Shown piece by piece: positions 1 to 6,908 of a stretch of DNA of 64,000 bases. The notes beneath the pieces are model-generated. The model saw only the letters and a program-made list of their open reading frames with translations. It had not been told where the DNA came from and did no database searches. The position numbers and the translations under genes are program-made. This DNA comes from Candidatus Anammoxibacter sp. (GTDB taxonomy: Bacteria; Planctomycetota; Brocadiia; Brocadiales; Anammoxibacteraceae). Location: assembly GCA_021777105.1 (NCBI GenBank), contig JAIQZQ010000061.1, positions 62,001-126,000 on the forward strand. Reading direction: 5' to 3'. Each line of letters begins with the position of its first letter. Within the stretch, counting starts at the first letter, position 1.

Positions 1-1352
1 TCCTGATTCTCTTTAGATATACCGCAACCTGTATCAGAGAAGGAAATACTAACATTTTCATTGTTAGAAAGTTCGGCGCTTATGATCAATGTCCCATCGC
101 CTATCATTGCATTAGACGCATTAAGTATCATATTAAGGAATACCTGCTTTAAAAGATTGTTATTTCCCTCAATAAAACCTATATTATCAGATAAAGATTT
201 TTTTATTGTAATCCTTTGCAATTTTATCTGTTCGCCGACAAGACAAATAGTTTCTTCTATAATATCATTAATTTTTACCGGTTCAAGGCGTTCTTCCGAC
301 GGACGGGCAAAACGAAGTAAATTCTCTATTATATGAGACGCCCGTTTAATGCCAGAGTATATCTTTTCAGAACATTCTTTTTGTAGTTTTTTGTCATAGG
401 GCGAATCAGAAAGTAACTGGGCCGCCGCAAAGCTTACACCGAGCGGGTTTCGTATCTCATGCGCAATTCCGCCGGCCAGAACACCGATAGAAGCCATCTT
501 GGCGGATTGAATGATCTGGGCTTCAAGTTTCCTCCTTTCAGTCAAATCTCTTCCGATTCCTACTATGCCTGTAATATTTCCACTATCCTCTTTCATAGGT
601 GAAAATATCCAGGAAAGAAACACCTGCTTATTCTCTTTTGAAAGCATATTCATTTCCACTTTTTTAACCCTTTTGTCAATAGTTACATCGTTAATAGTGG
701 ATTCCATCTCTTTTTTCTGCTCTTTTGGGCAGAATTTTGACAGGTATCTTCCGATGGTTTCTATACTTGTAAAACCGGATATCCTTTCAGCGGCGCTATT
801 CCAGGTTAATATCGTGCCGTTTGGTTTTACAGATATCACAATATCGCTGGCGCTTTCCACGACACTCGCAAGATGCCGTTCAGCCATGCGAACCTCTTTG
901 CCTAAACGCACCTGTTCCGTTATATCATCCATAAGCAACATAACGCTATCGGTTTGGCCTACAAAATCATTTAAAGGTATTAAACTGTAATAATAAACCC
1001 TTGCCGGCAGGCCGGGAGCGCGATATGTCATCTGTCTGCCGCCATAACCACGACCGGCTTCAAATACTTCTTTAATCCGCTCTTGAAGAAGTGTATAGTT
1101 CAGGATAGCGGAAGGAAACACTTTATCAATCTTCTTGCCGATTGTTTCTGTTTCAAGTTGTCTGGATTTTTCAAGAAAATTTTTATTTGCAAAAATTACG
1201 TCTAAAGATTTATTAAACATTAATATTGATGACGGAATGCTCGACAGGATCATATCGCACAGATACTGATATTTATGTTCGGATGCGCCTAATCTTAATT
1301 CCAGTGTTGATATATTTGCTCTTTCACACTTCTCTTTTCCAAATATAGCCAT
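1..1352 (-). CDS. PAS sensor histidine kinase (3' end outside window)
   Basis: Reading in from 1352, about 450 residues are visible without a stop. There are two PAS-like sensor segments (about 25-145 and 155-275), then a HisKA dimerisation helix with the phospho-acceptor box GGIAHEIRNPLG (His near residue 298), then the start of a HATPase domain whose G boxes begin at the window edge (DTGCGIS). No transmembrane segment is visible, so it looks cytoplasmic. The ATG at 1350-1352 has a good GAGGTGG ribosome site. A decayed copy of this gene's start lies next to the NtrC-type regulator at 3788-3872, so the kinase was probably once directly downstream of that regulator and may be its partner. The stop and exact length are not visible. 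Confidence 0.9.
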   Translation of the reverse strand, partial: MAIFGKEKCERANISTLELRLGASEHKYQYLCDMILSSIPSSILMFNKSLDVIFANKNFLEKSRQLETETIGKKIDKVFPSAILNYTLLQERIKEVFEAGRGYGGRQMTYRAPGLPARVYYYSLIPLNDFVGQTDSVMLLMDDITEQVRLGKEVRMAERHLASVVESASDIVISVKPNGTILTWNSAAERISGFTSIETIGRYLSKFCPKEQKKEMESTINDVTIDKRVKKVEMNMLSKENKQVFLSWIFSPMKEDSGNITGIVGIGRDLTERRKLEAQIIQSAKMASIGVLAGGIAHEIRNPLGVSFAAAQLLSDSPYDKKLQKECSEKIYSGIKRASHIIENLLRFARPSEERLEPVKINDIIEETICLVGEQIKLQRITIKKSLSDNIGFIEGNNNLLKQVFLNMILNASNAMIGDGTLIISAELSNNENVSISFSDTGCGISKENQ

Positions 1353-1390
1353 GACCACCTCTTTTAATTAACAATAGACAATTGTCAATC
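1267..1390. repeat. Direct repeat copy A: regulator 3' end plus kinase 5' end
   Basis: On the minus strand this segment contains a decayed match to the last codons of the NtrC-type regulator (1370-1390), followed by the ribosome site and first 28 or so codons of the kinase. It matches 3788-3903 in the same orientation, with scattered substitutions and small indels. The kinase half is intact here and the regulator half is a relic; in the other copy the reverse is true. The two copies bracket a block of about 2.4 kb. Confidence 0.8.
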
Positions 1391-1567
1391 TAAACAATAA
1401 ATAGTTTTATTCAAGTATTGAACACAACAGAAAGTGAAGGCGCCCTGTTAACCTTAGGAACGCGGAAGAAATAAAATGTTTATAAATTTTGCAATTGGCA
1501 ATTAAAAGCCTGAGGAGGCTTTTTCCACCTCGCTCCAAAACCACAGTTTGAGATCGGAACAATTCGA

Positions 1568-1630
1568 GAAGCCCCAACTTCGTGTTTGATTGCAAACATC
1601 TCTAATTGTTATACGCGAAGCTGGGGCTTC
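1568..1630. repeat. Hairpin of a dispersed repeat family
   Basis: The arms GAAGCCCCAACTTCG (1568-1582) and CGAAGCTGGGGCTTC (1616-1630) are inverted with one mismatch. The right arm and its flank (GCGAAGC-GGGGCTTC, then AATTGCCG) recur at 25882-25910, so this is a dispersed element rather than a gene-specific terminator. Its function is unknown. Confidence 0.6.
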
Positions 1631-1819
1631 TTGAATTGCCGGTTACCATGCAGGGGCTTGGCATCCAGAGCGATCAGTAATTAAAAAAACATCTTGTCAA
1701 ATTTGGTCAAAACTTAACTCATAAGATAATAAATGTTTATAAAAGTTTAATTACAGACTCCGGGGAGGACACATTATTTAGCCTCTCCCCGGAGATATAT
1801 TTAATTATTTATTTGTGAG

Positions 1820-2004
1820 CTAAGGGCCTGCGCAAAAACAACTTGGTCTAAACGGGCTGAGATTTAGGTTAAATTTGGACAATCTGATTGAGCCGAACCG
1901 GATGCGTAGCCTTAGCGCGTTGAGGATTCGGTGATTGAAGATAGTTTAAAGTTAGCCTAAAGATGGGTGTGGCTAGACCAAGTTATTTTTGCGCAGGCCC
2001 TTAG
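1820..2004. mobile_element. 185-bp foldback element (MITE-like)
   Basis: Near-perfect terminal inverted repeats of about 31 bp (1820-1850 and 1974-2004) start with CTAAGGGCCTGCGC and end with its complement. The interior is itself imperfectly self-complementary, so the whole unit can fold into one long stem. It encodes no protein. A fragment matching its outer end (CTTAGGGCCTGCG) occurs at 15281-15294, close to a dead RAYT/IS200-type transposase gene. It could have been mobilised in trans, or act as a 3'-end stabilising structure for the gvpA mRNA. No clear target duplication is visible. Confidence 0.7.
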
Positions 2005-2006
2005 AA

Positions 2007-2225
2007 CTATGCCGGCGCAGCGGCTGTAGCGGTCAGGCCTATTGCTTCGGCATACTTTAGATATGTCTCTACTGAAGCTATAACAACCCTTGCTTCTATT
2101 GATAATAATTCAATACCTACGAGAGATACCTTTACCCATGCATCAATCACAATACCTTTCTCAAGCAGTCTGTCAACAACTTCGGCCAAACTGGATGAAT
2201 CTGTTGATTTCTGTATTTTTGCCAT
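2007..2225 (-). CDS. gvpA: Gas vesicle structural protein GvpA
   Basis: This 72-residue protein matches the GvpA family along its whole length. After a short N-terminus comes [20 protein letters not shown], then the beta-strand core with [12 protein letters not shown] and the helix around [19 protein letters not shown], with an alanine-rich tail. GvpA is the small hydrophobic subunit that self-assembles into the ribbed wall of gas vesicles. I chose the ATG at 2225 because GAGAGGGGG sits eight bases before it; an upstream GTG at 2234 overlaps that ribosome site. It is the only wall-protein gene in the window; gvpN, gvpF/L and the others are not visible. Upstream lie a sigma-54 promoter and a perfect dyad, and the NtrC-type regulator next door is the obvious candidate activator. 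Confidence 0.95.
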   Translation of the reverse strand: MAKIQKSTDSSSLAEVVDRLLEKGIVIDAWVKVSLVGIELLSIEARVVIASVETYLKYAEAIGLTATAAAPA

Positions 2226-2383
2226 TTTTATCACCCCCTCTCATTATTAAAAAAAGTTAACAAATATATATCAGAGAAATAACGGACTATAAGAACTGCC
2301 CCAGGAAGTTTCCTTTAACCTCATGCAGGGAAGACACAGTTTTTGTATTGATATAACCCTTTTCTCTGCCTAATATAATTTAA

Positions 2384-2398
2384 GCGAACTAAATGCCA
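2384..2398 (-). promoter_or_regulatory. Sigma-54 (-24/-12) promoter of gvpA
   Basis: On the minus strand the sequence TGGCATTTAGTTCGC keeps the GG and GC dinucleotides at exact sigma-54 spacing and matches the TGGCA half well. The predicted start is near 2372, giving a leader of about 145 nt before gvpA. It faces gvpA, and a sigma-54 activator gene lies 1.5 kb away, which supports the call. The -12 half (TCGC rather than TTGC) deviates by one base. Confidence 0.65.
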
Positions 2399-2462
2399 AC
2401 AAAAGAATAATTAAAAAGATAAAAGTATAAGTCGTTATCGAAAAAGAAGTTGAGATGTGAAA

Positions 2463-2492
2463 AAATGTTTTCCTACTTAACGGAAAACATTT
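2463..2492. promoter_or_regulatory. Perfect 11-bp dyad, candidate activator site for gvpA
   Basis: AAATGTTTTCC and GGAAAACATTT form perfect arms around an 8-bp spacer, centred about 80 bp upstream of the -24 element of gvpA. That is a normal position for an NtrC-family enhancer site, and the dimeric Fis-type DNA-binding domain of the regulator at 3884-5320 would recognise such a dyad. A + strand terminator is less likely because no + strand gene precedes it. Confidence 0.55.
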
Positions 2493-2574
2493 ATTTTTGA
2501 AAGATTATTAGCGCGATGGAAATAAAATCTATGGAATTATTTCCCTAGAATGGAAATGGAAGTAATAGAGACCT

Positions 2575-2701
2575 AACCCGAACAAGCCGGATAAGGCAAA
2601 AATTAGAAGTTAAAAAGCAGTAGCAGTCTGTATGACTGCTACTGCTTTTTAACTTTAGTCATTTTAGTTCACTTTAGCCGCTCTTCCGGCTTGTTCCGGT
2701 T
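2575..2701. repeat. Nested foldback with a perfect 21-bp stem
   Basis: The outer arms AACCCGAACAAGCCGG and CCGGCTTGTTCCGGTT (one mismatch) enclose a perfect 21-bp inverted repeat at 2608-2628 and 2634-2654 with a 5-nt loop. Short related pieces (CCTAACCCGGATAAACCGG-like) occur near 28300. It looks like a non-coding mobile repeat or an insulating terminator between divergent genes. Confidence 0.65.
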
Positions 2702-2902
2702 AAAGCCATAGTGAATCACAAAGTTATTGATAATAAACTTGCATGAGCATCTGAGTTTTATTAATTCTTTCCGGCATTTATGGCAATAAATTAAGAAGTT
2801 GTTTTGTTTTTGGAATATAGTTTGCAAATATTATTTATCAAACAATTGAGCAAATTATTAGCAGGATAAATGAGAGCGGAGCTGCTTGCCTGCTTTAGTG
2901 AG

Positions 2903-2925
2903 AATTATCCTCGTATGGGATAATT
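2903..2925. promoter_or_regulatory. Inverted repeat upstream of the transglutaminase gene
   Basis: AATTATCC and GGATAATT are perfect 8-bp arms with a 7-bp spacer, about 55 bp before the ATG at 2981. The position would suit an operator or a 5' leader hairpin. No assignment beyond this is possible. Confidence 0.35.
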
Positions 2926-2980
2926 GTAACTTTTATAATACGCTTCACAGGGTTATTGCCGATGGGAGGTATTATTAAAG

Positions 2981-3724
2981 ATGAAAAAACAAAACTATGC
3001 CAAACACATCATATTCATATTAGTTGCGCTTACATTTATCATTTTGTCAAGCTACGACGGCAATGCGGCCTCGAAAGAGCCGGGGCGCTACCCCGTCTCA
3101 TCCAAAGGCGAGAATTGCGATCGTGCTAATCTATCGGAATTGCCACATAATCCTAAGTATAAAATGTGGTGTCAAAAAAAGTTTCAAAACGGCTCCATGC
3201 TTTACGATGCATACCGTCAAATCGCTTTTAACATAAAATACACACCTGAACCTCCAAGGACGGATCTGTGGCAAACACCTTTTGAAACTATGCAAAGCCA
3301 TACAGGCGATTGTGAAGACGCAATTTTATTATTTCACCATCTATTACCGCATTATGGCTATAACGGTGAAATTATTTGGGGTGTTGTCACTGATTTTGAA
3401 AAGAATATAAAGTTTGCGCATGTTTGGTTTGAACTTTATGACAAACAGGGAAATGCCTATATAATAGAACCGTTTGCAAAGGATTGGAACGGCATTATTC
3501 CGGTGGAATTGCTCAGAGACAAGGAAGTCAGGCGTAGAATAATAGGCATATCTAATCATGACTTAAGTAATATTATGAAAAATCCCTCTGAACATGAAAG
3601 GATTAAAAGAGCAATAGTTAAACAGGTTGTAATGTTCGATTGGAGATTAATAGATCTGGTTGACGATGTTTTTGCAAAATTAACACAGGTATCTCAAAGA
3701 TATTTACAGCAAAAAGACCGTTAA
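2981..3724 (+). CDS. Exported transglutaminase-like cysteine protease
   Basis: The protein has 247 residues, and the ATG has a GGGAGG site upstream. A signal peptide or N-terminal anchor (hydrophobic residues 9-23, then NAAS) points to export. The core has a transglutaminase/papain-like layout: Cys111 in HTGDCEDA, His147 in FAHVWFEL and an acidic residue at 163 in IIEPF, the order expected for a Cys-His-Asp/Glu triad. Such bacterial proteins process or cross-link envelope and adhesin proteins. The gene sits inside the inserted 2.4-kb block, divergent from gvpA, with no neighbour that reveals its substrate. The family call is good; the substrate is unknown. Confidence 0.75.
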   Translation: MKKQNYAKHIIFILVALTFIILSSYDGNAASKEPGRYPVSSKGENCDRANLSELPHNPKYKMWCQKKFQNGSMLYDAYRQIAFNIKYTPEPPRTDLWQTPFETMQSHTGDCEDAILLFHHLLPHYGYNGEIIWGVVTDFEKNIKFAHVWFELYDKQGNAYIIEPFAKDWNGIIPVELLRDKEVRRRIIGISNHDLSNIMKNPSEHERIKRAIVKQVVMFDWRLIDLVDDVFAKLTQVSQRYLQQKDR

Positions 3725-3787
3725 AAGGTTAAATTTCTTTTTGCGTATCATGTTTGCCCCGAGGCTGAGGTTACAATAAAAATTTAG

Positions 3788-3872
3788 TGATATTTATGTT
3801 CAGATGCGTCTAATCTTTATTCCAGCGCTAATATATTTAGTTTTCTACTTTTTTATTTCTCAATATAGCCAT
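3788..3872 (-). pseudogene. Relic of the 5' end of a histidine kinase gene
   Basis: Directly downstream of the NtrC-type regulator a ribosome site (AAAAGAGGCGG) and ATG are followed by a frame that dies after ten or so codons. The DNA matches the start of the kinase at 1352 for about 85 bp beyond the ATG, including the stretch coding ASEHKY, before identity stops abruptly. It is the mirror partner of the relic next to the intact kinase, and together they mark the ends of an insertion or duplication. It is not expected to make a protein. Confidence 0.8.
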
Positions 3873-3903
3873 GTCCGCCTCTTTTAATTGTCAATAGTCA
3901 ATC
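3788..3903. repeat. Direct repeat copy B: regulator 3' end plus kinase 5' relic
   Basis: Same orientation as 1267-1390. It carries the intact last codons and stop of the regulator followed by the decayed kinase start. The segment between the copies (1391-3787) holds gvpA, the transglutaminase gene and the foldback elements. Confidence 0.8.
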
Positions 3904-5320
3904 CAATCCCATAGTCTTTAATTTTATATATTATAGTTTTGTTATCTATCCCCAGGATCCTGGCAGACTTGCTCTTATTGCCGCCGGTAAGTTTCAACAC
4001 GTCTTTTATTATTTTTTTCTCAATTTGGCTTACATTTTCCTTAACTATCCCTTTTAATGAAAAACCTTTTTCATGGATCATTTCTAATTTAAAATCCGAA
4101 TTAGCAGGAGCATTATATTTGCCGGAATTTGAGTTTTTATTTTTAATCGGCAGATTTTCCAAATTTATTGTAGTATTAGCCAGTAATACCGCCCTTCTAA
4201 CTACATTCTTCAGTTCCCGCACGTTTCCCGGCCAATCGTAATTTAAAAGACAATCTATAGCCTCTTCAGAGAAGCCCTCAACTTTCTTGTTTAACTCTTT
4301 ATTAGTCAAATCCAGGAATCTTTTTGCAAGGTAAATTATATCCTCTTTGCGTTTTCGTAGCGGCGGAATCTCTATGGTAAACTCATCCAGGCGATGAAAA
4401 AGGTCATTCCTGAATTTCCCTTCGCTTACAAGATTTCCAAGCCTTTCGTTGTTAGCGACTATTACACGAAAATCAATTTTTGCGCACTTTTTACCGCCTA
4501 ATCTCCTTATTTGAAAACTTTCCAATGCGCGAAGCAGTTTACTCTGCATAAGCATAGGTAAATTGCCTATTTCATCCAAAAGGAGCGAACCTTTAGACGC
4601 CAATTCAAAGTACCCTTCCTTTTTACTTTCCGCCCCTGTAAACGCGCCCTTTTCATAACCGAAAAATTCACTTTCAATCAATGTTTCCGGTATAGCGCCG
4701 CAATCAATCTCCACAAACCCAAAAGCGCTACGCGGGCTGAGATCGTGAATAGCGCTTGCGACCAACTCTTTACCGGACCCGGTCTCGCCATATAAAACAA
4801 CTGTAAAATTTGTCGGCGCAACGCGGTTAACCTGACTTACAAGCCGTTTTATTTCATCGCTGGGCCCCATCAGCTCAGTTAATGAAATTTTATTATTCAG
4901 GTTTGAGCGAAAGGTATTTATCTCGCGTTTTAGTTTACACTCCGTTAATGCGTTCCTTAAAGTAATGATTACCTTTTGGTTGTCGAATGGTTTTGTAATA
5001 TAATCGTAAGCTCCGAGCTTTACGGCTTGCACGGCTGAATCTATATTTCCATATGCGGTTATCAGGATAACCGGCAATACATTATCAATCTCTTTCATCC
5101 GGTTCATGGCGCTTATGCCGTCTATTTGCGGCATTCTTATATCCATAATAACGGCATCAGGCTTTTCACGTTGCGCAAGGTCAATACCGGCGCCGCCGTT
5201 AGATGCTGTTATAATGTCATAATTCTCTTTCTCCAACAAGTTCGCAAGCACAAAACACATGCCTTTTTCATCATCAACAATAAGGATTTTCGGATTCTTT
5301 ACATCATTCTTAATAGTCAT
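3884..5320 (-). CDS. NtrC-family sigma-54-dependent response regulator
   Basis: Three domains are clear. A receiver carries the phospho-Asp in VIMDIRMP and Lys in YITKPF. An AAA+ activator domain has Walker A GETGSGKE, the sigma-54-contacting loop GAFTGA, and the Walker B strand ending DEIGNLP. A C-terminal Fis-type helix-turn-helix follows (NKSKSARILGIDNKTI). The ATG at 5320 gives about 478 residues with GGCGG upstream; an in-frame start at 5353 would overlap the preceding gene. It resembles GvrA-type activators known from gas vesicle loci such as Serratia sp. ATCC 39006. With a sigma-54 promoter before gvpA, it is the likely activator of vesicle synthesis. It is last in a minus-strand run with a receiver, a small unknown protein and a kinase. 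Confidence 0.92.
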   Translation of the reverse strand: MTIKNDVKNPKILIVDDEKGMCFVLANLLEKENYDIITASNGGAGIDLAQREKPDAVIMDIRMPQIDGISAMNRMKEIDNVLPVILITAYGNIDSAVQAVKLGAYDYITKPFDNQKVIITLRNALTECKLKREINTFRSNLNNKISLTELMGPSDEIKRLVSQVNRVAPTNFTVVLYGETGSGKELVASAIHDLSPRSAFGFVEIDCGAIPETLIESEFFGYEKGAFTGAESKKEGYFELASKGSLLLDEIGNLPMLMQSKLLRALESFQIRRLGGKKCAKIDFRVIVANNERLGNLVSEGKFRNDLFHRLDEFTIEIPPLRKRKEDIIYLAKRFLDLTNKELNKKVEGFSEEAIDCLLNYDWPGNVRELKNVVRRAVLLANTTINLENLPIKNKNSNSGKYNAPANSDFKLEMIHEKGFSLKGIVKENVSQIEKKIIKDVLKLTGGNKSKSARILGIDNKTIIYKIKDYGIGLTIDN

Positions 5321-5336
5321 AAAATATCTACCGCCT

Positions 5337-5933
5337 TCAATTAGACAACACATTATTAAACAGTAACTCTACTTTTATATTTTTAGGCAAATTATCCTTT
5401 ATTTTATGCATCATGCCGATAAACAGGATGCCGGTATCATCCTCATTTAATGTTTCATCAATGCGTTGAGAGATATACTTATCTCTGGCTAAAAGAATAT
5501 CATCGGATTTTTTCTTATATTTATTCATTACATCAGAGTCTTTTTTGGAAGATTCGTTAAGCGAATTACTAATTGTTTTATATTCTTCTATAAGCAACTT
5601 GGGATCTTCCGTGCCAATAAGTTCAGCGCCTTTGTCTATAAGCTTTAATACTAATTGGTAATTAGCGCTTCCCTTTTTTGCGACATCAGCAACAATATCC
5701 CTCTCAATCCCGCAATTTGGCAGCCCATCCTGATAGACTTTTGCATTTTTATAACAAAGGCGCAATGTATCCAATTGCTTTTCTATGCTATCCCACATCG
5801 CGTTAATTGTATTTACATGTTCTATCCATTTTTTTTGGCCATATTTTTGAATATATTTTTCCTTTAATGAACTGTTCAAAGAACCCATATCAGTTTCAGT
5901 ATGAACTATTGGTATATAAATCAGTTTTCGCAT
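5337..5933 (-). CDS. Conserved-looking protein of unknown function
   Basis: I do not recognise this 198-residue protein. It is soluble, with no signal peptide or membrane helix, and has a hydrophobic first strand (KLIYIPIVHTETDMG), a mostly helical charged middle (about 40-160) and a closing strand GILFIGMMHKI. The recurrence of a strand ending in a His-containing loop at both ends suggests one alpha/beta fold. Its ATG overlaps the end of the receiver gene by 13 bases, and its stop lies 16 bases before the regulator's ATG. It is therefore almost certainly co-translated with both and acts in the same signalling pathway. Confidence 0.6.
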   Translation of the reverse strand: MRKLIYIPIVHTETDMGSLNSSLKEKYIQKYGQKKWIEHVNTINAMWDSIEKQLDTLRLCYKNAKVYQDGLPNCGIERDIVADVAKKGSANYQLVLKLIDKGAELIGTEDPKLLIEEYKTISNSLNESSKKDSDVMNKYKKKSDDILLARDKYISQRIDETLNEDDTGILFIGMMHKIKDNLPKNIKVELLFNNVLSN

Positions 5934-6322
5934 ATTGTTTTCTCTAAACCTTGTTTAATTAAATCTATAAGGAACTTTACATCAAATGGTTTTGTAACGT
6001 AATCATATGCGCCATACTCCATTGCTTTTCTTGCCGTATCCAATGTTCCATAAGCGGTTAACATTATAACAACAAGACCTGGAAATATTTCTTTTAAAAC
6101 GCGTAATGTATCAATCCCATCCATCCCTTTCATTCTTATATCAAGTAAAACGAGTTGAACAGCCGTCTTTTCAACTATTTCAATTGCCTTTTGCCCGCTA
6201 GACGCAACTATAGAGTTATAGCCCGCGGTAGTAATGATCCTGTCCAGCGCCATGCGTATTGACGCATCGTCATCTACTATTAGTATAGCAGGCGCGTTTT
6301 TATTCTTATTTGCGCTACTCAT
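5921..6322 (-). CDS. Single-domain response regulator
   Basis: About 133 residues form one receiver domain and nothing else: acidic pocket ILIVDDD, phospho-Asp in VLLDIRMKG, Thr/Ala in MLTAYG and Lys in YVTKPF. I prefer the ATG at 6322; a TTG at 6343 would overlap the preceding gene. With no output domain it probably relays phosphate or controls a partner by binding, as the GvrC-type receiver is proposed to do in gas vesicle loci. It overlaps the next gene (5337-5933). Confidence 0.88.
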   Translation of the reverse strand: MSSANKNKNAPAILIVDDDASIRMALDRIITTAGYNSIVASSGQKAIEIVEKTAVQLVLLDIRMKGMDGIDTLRVLKEIFPGLVVIMLTAYGTLDTARKAMEYGAYDYVTKPFDVKFLIDLIKQGLEKTICEN

Positions 6323-6329
6323 AATATAT

Positions 6330-6797
6330 TTACTTTTTTTCAAAGTCTATTTGAAGTATTCCATGTCGTAATAACATTTTTGTATACAAAGGCTTAACTT
6401 CAAAAGGCAATATAACCTCTTTGTAATATGTAATGTATGACCTTTTATTGCTTATATCTACTTCAAACGCCAAAATATCGCCTCTAATTTCAAATTTAAT
6501 ATCCTGTTTTCTGACGCCGGGGATTTGCGCAATAATTGTTATTATGTTCTTTTTGCCGTTTTTATTCGTAGATTCATCAAATATATCAATATGCGGCTCA
6601 TCAACCCTTTTAACATGTAAAGATTTCTGAAACCGGAGAAATTTCGGTTGCCTTGTAAAAACCCATGTTTTAAATGATTTCTCTTGAATATTTGTTATTT
6701 TATTAAATTTATTAACTTTTATTTGCCGTTTACAATTATTGTTTTTTTTACGCGATATACTACTCAGAGTCTTAATATCACGAAGCCCTTTTTTCAC
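6330..6797 (-). CDS. Hsp20/alpha-crystallin-like protein, possibly GvpH-type
   Basis: The first 55 or so of the 155 residues are basic and low in complexity. Residues 65-155 form an alpha-crystallin-like beta-sandwich: a strand with PHIDIFDE, then IITIIAQIPGVRKQDIKFEI (the usual place of the Hsp20 PGV motif), then a C-terminal strand GILQIDF. Small heat-shock proteins of this kind (GvpH) are standard parts of gas vesicle clusters, where they are thought to assist assembly. The position between a kinase and a receiver, close to gvpA, supports that reading, but a general chaperone cannot be excluded. An unusual double palindrome (6849-6890) lies upstream. Confidence 0.65.
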   Translation of the reverse strand: MKKGLRDIKTLSSISRKKNNNCKRQIKVNKFNKITNIQEKSFKTWVFTRQPKFLRFQKSLHVKRVDEPHIDIFDESTNKNGKKNIITIIAQIPGVRKQDIKFEIRGDILAFEVDISNKRSYITYYKEVILPFEVKPLYTKMLLRHGILQIDFEKK

Positions 6798-6848
6798 AAT
6801 TAGTTTCCTTGCATTTTCCGCTTAATATCTTTTAAAGAAATATATTTT

Positions 6849-6890
6849 GTATGGAATTAATTCCGCAATATTACGGAATTAATTCCATAC
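6849..6890. promoter_or_regulatory. Double palindrome upstream of the Hsp20-like gene
   Basis: Two perfect 17-bp arms (6849-6865 and 6874-6890) are inverted around 8 bp, and each arm contains the palindrome GGAATTAATTCC. It lies between the kinase stop (6909) and the next start (6797). No strong U-run follows on the minus strand, so an operator or mRNA-processing hairpin is as likely as a terminator. A looser match, ATGGAATTATTTCC, occurs at about 2531. Confidence 0.55.
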
Positions 6891-6908
6891 AATTTTTACC
6901 GGATTATA

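Larger units (their letters stand above)
1353..2006. other. Intergenic region with hairpin and foldback element
   Basis: No credible gene is seen here. The stretch holds repeat copy A (to 1390), a GC-rich hairpin (1568-1630) and a 185-bp foldback element (1820-2004) that ends two bases before the gvpA stop codon. An open frame at 1407-1595 has no ribosome site or recognisable product. Confidence 0.6.
2226..2980. other. Divergent regulatory region between gvpA and the transglutaminase gene
   Basis: There is no gene in this 755-bp stretch. Moving away from gvpA it holds the sigma-54 promoter (2384-2398), the dyad (2463-2492), a large nested foldback (2575-2701) and a short inverted repeat (2903-2925) upstream of the plus-strand gene. 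Confidence 0.6.

Noticed and set aside
1407-1595. 62-residue open frame on the minus strand
   Set aside because: It overlaps the arm of a dispersed hairpin, has no ribosome site or recognisable protein features, and lies in a repeat-rich gap.
2226-2234. GTG start giving gvpA three extra residues
   Set aside because: The GTG lies inside the ribosome-binding site of the ATG at 2225, and the shorter form matches the family start.
6849-6890. Rho-independent terminator for the upstream kinase
   Set aside because: The stem is perfect but AT-rich, and the downstream minus-strand sequence has no run of U, so an operator is equally likely.
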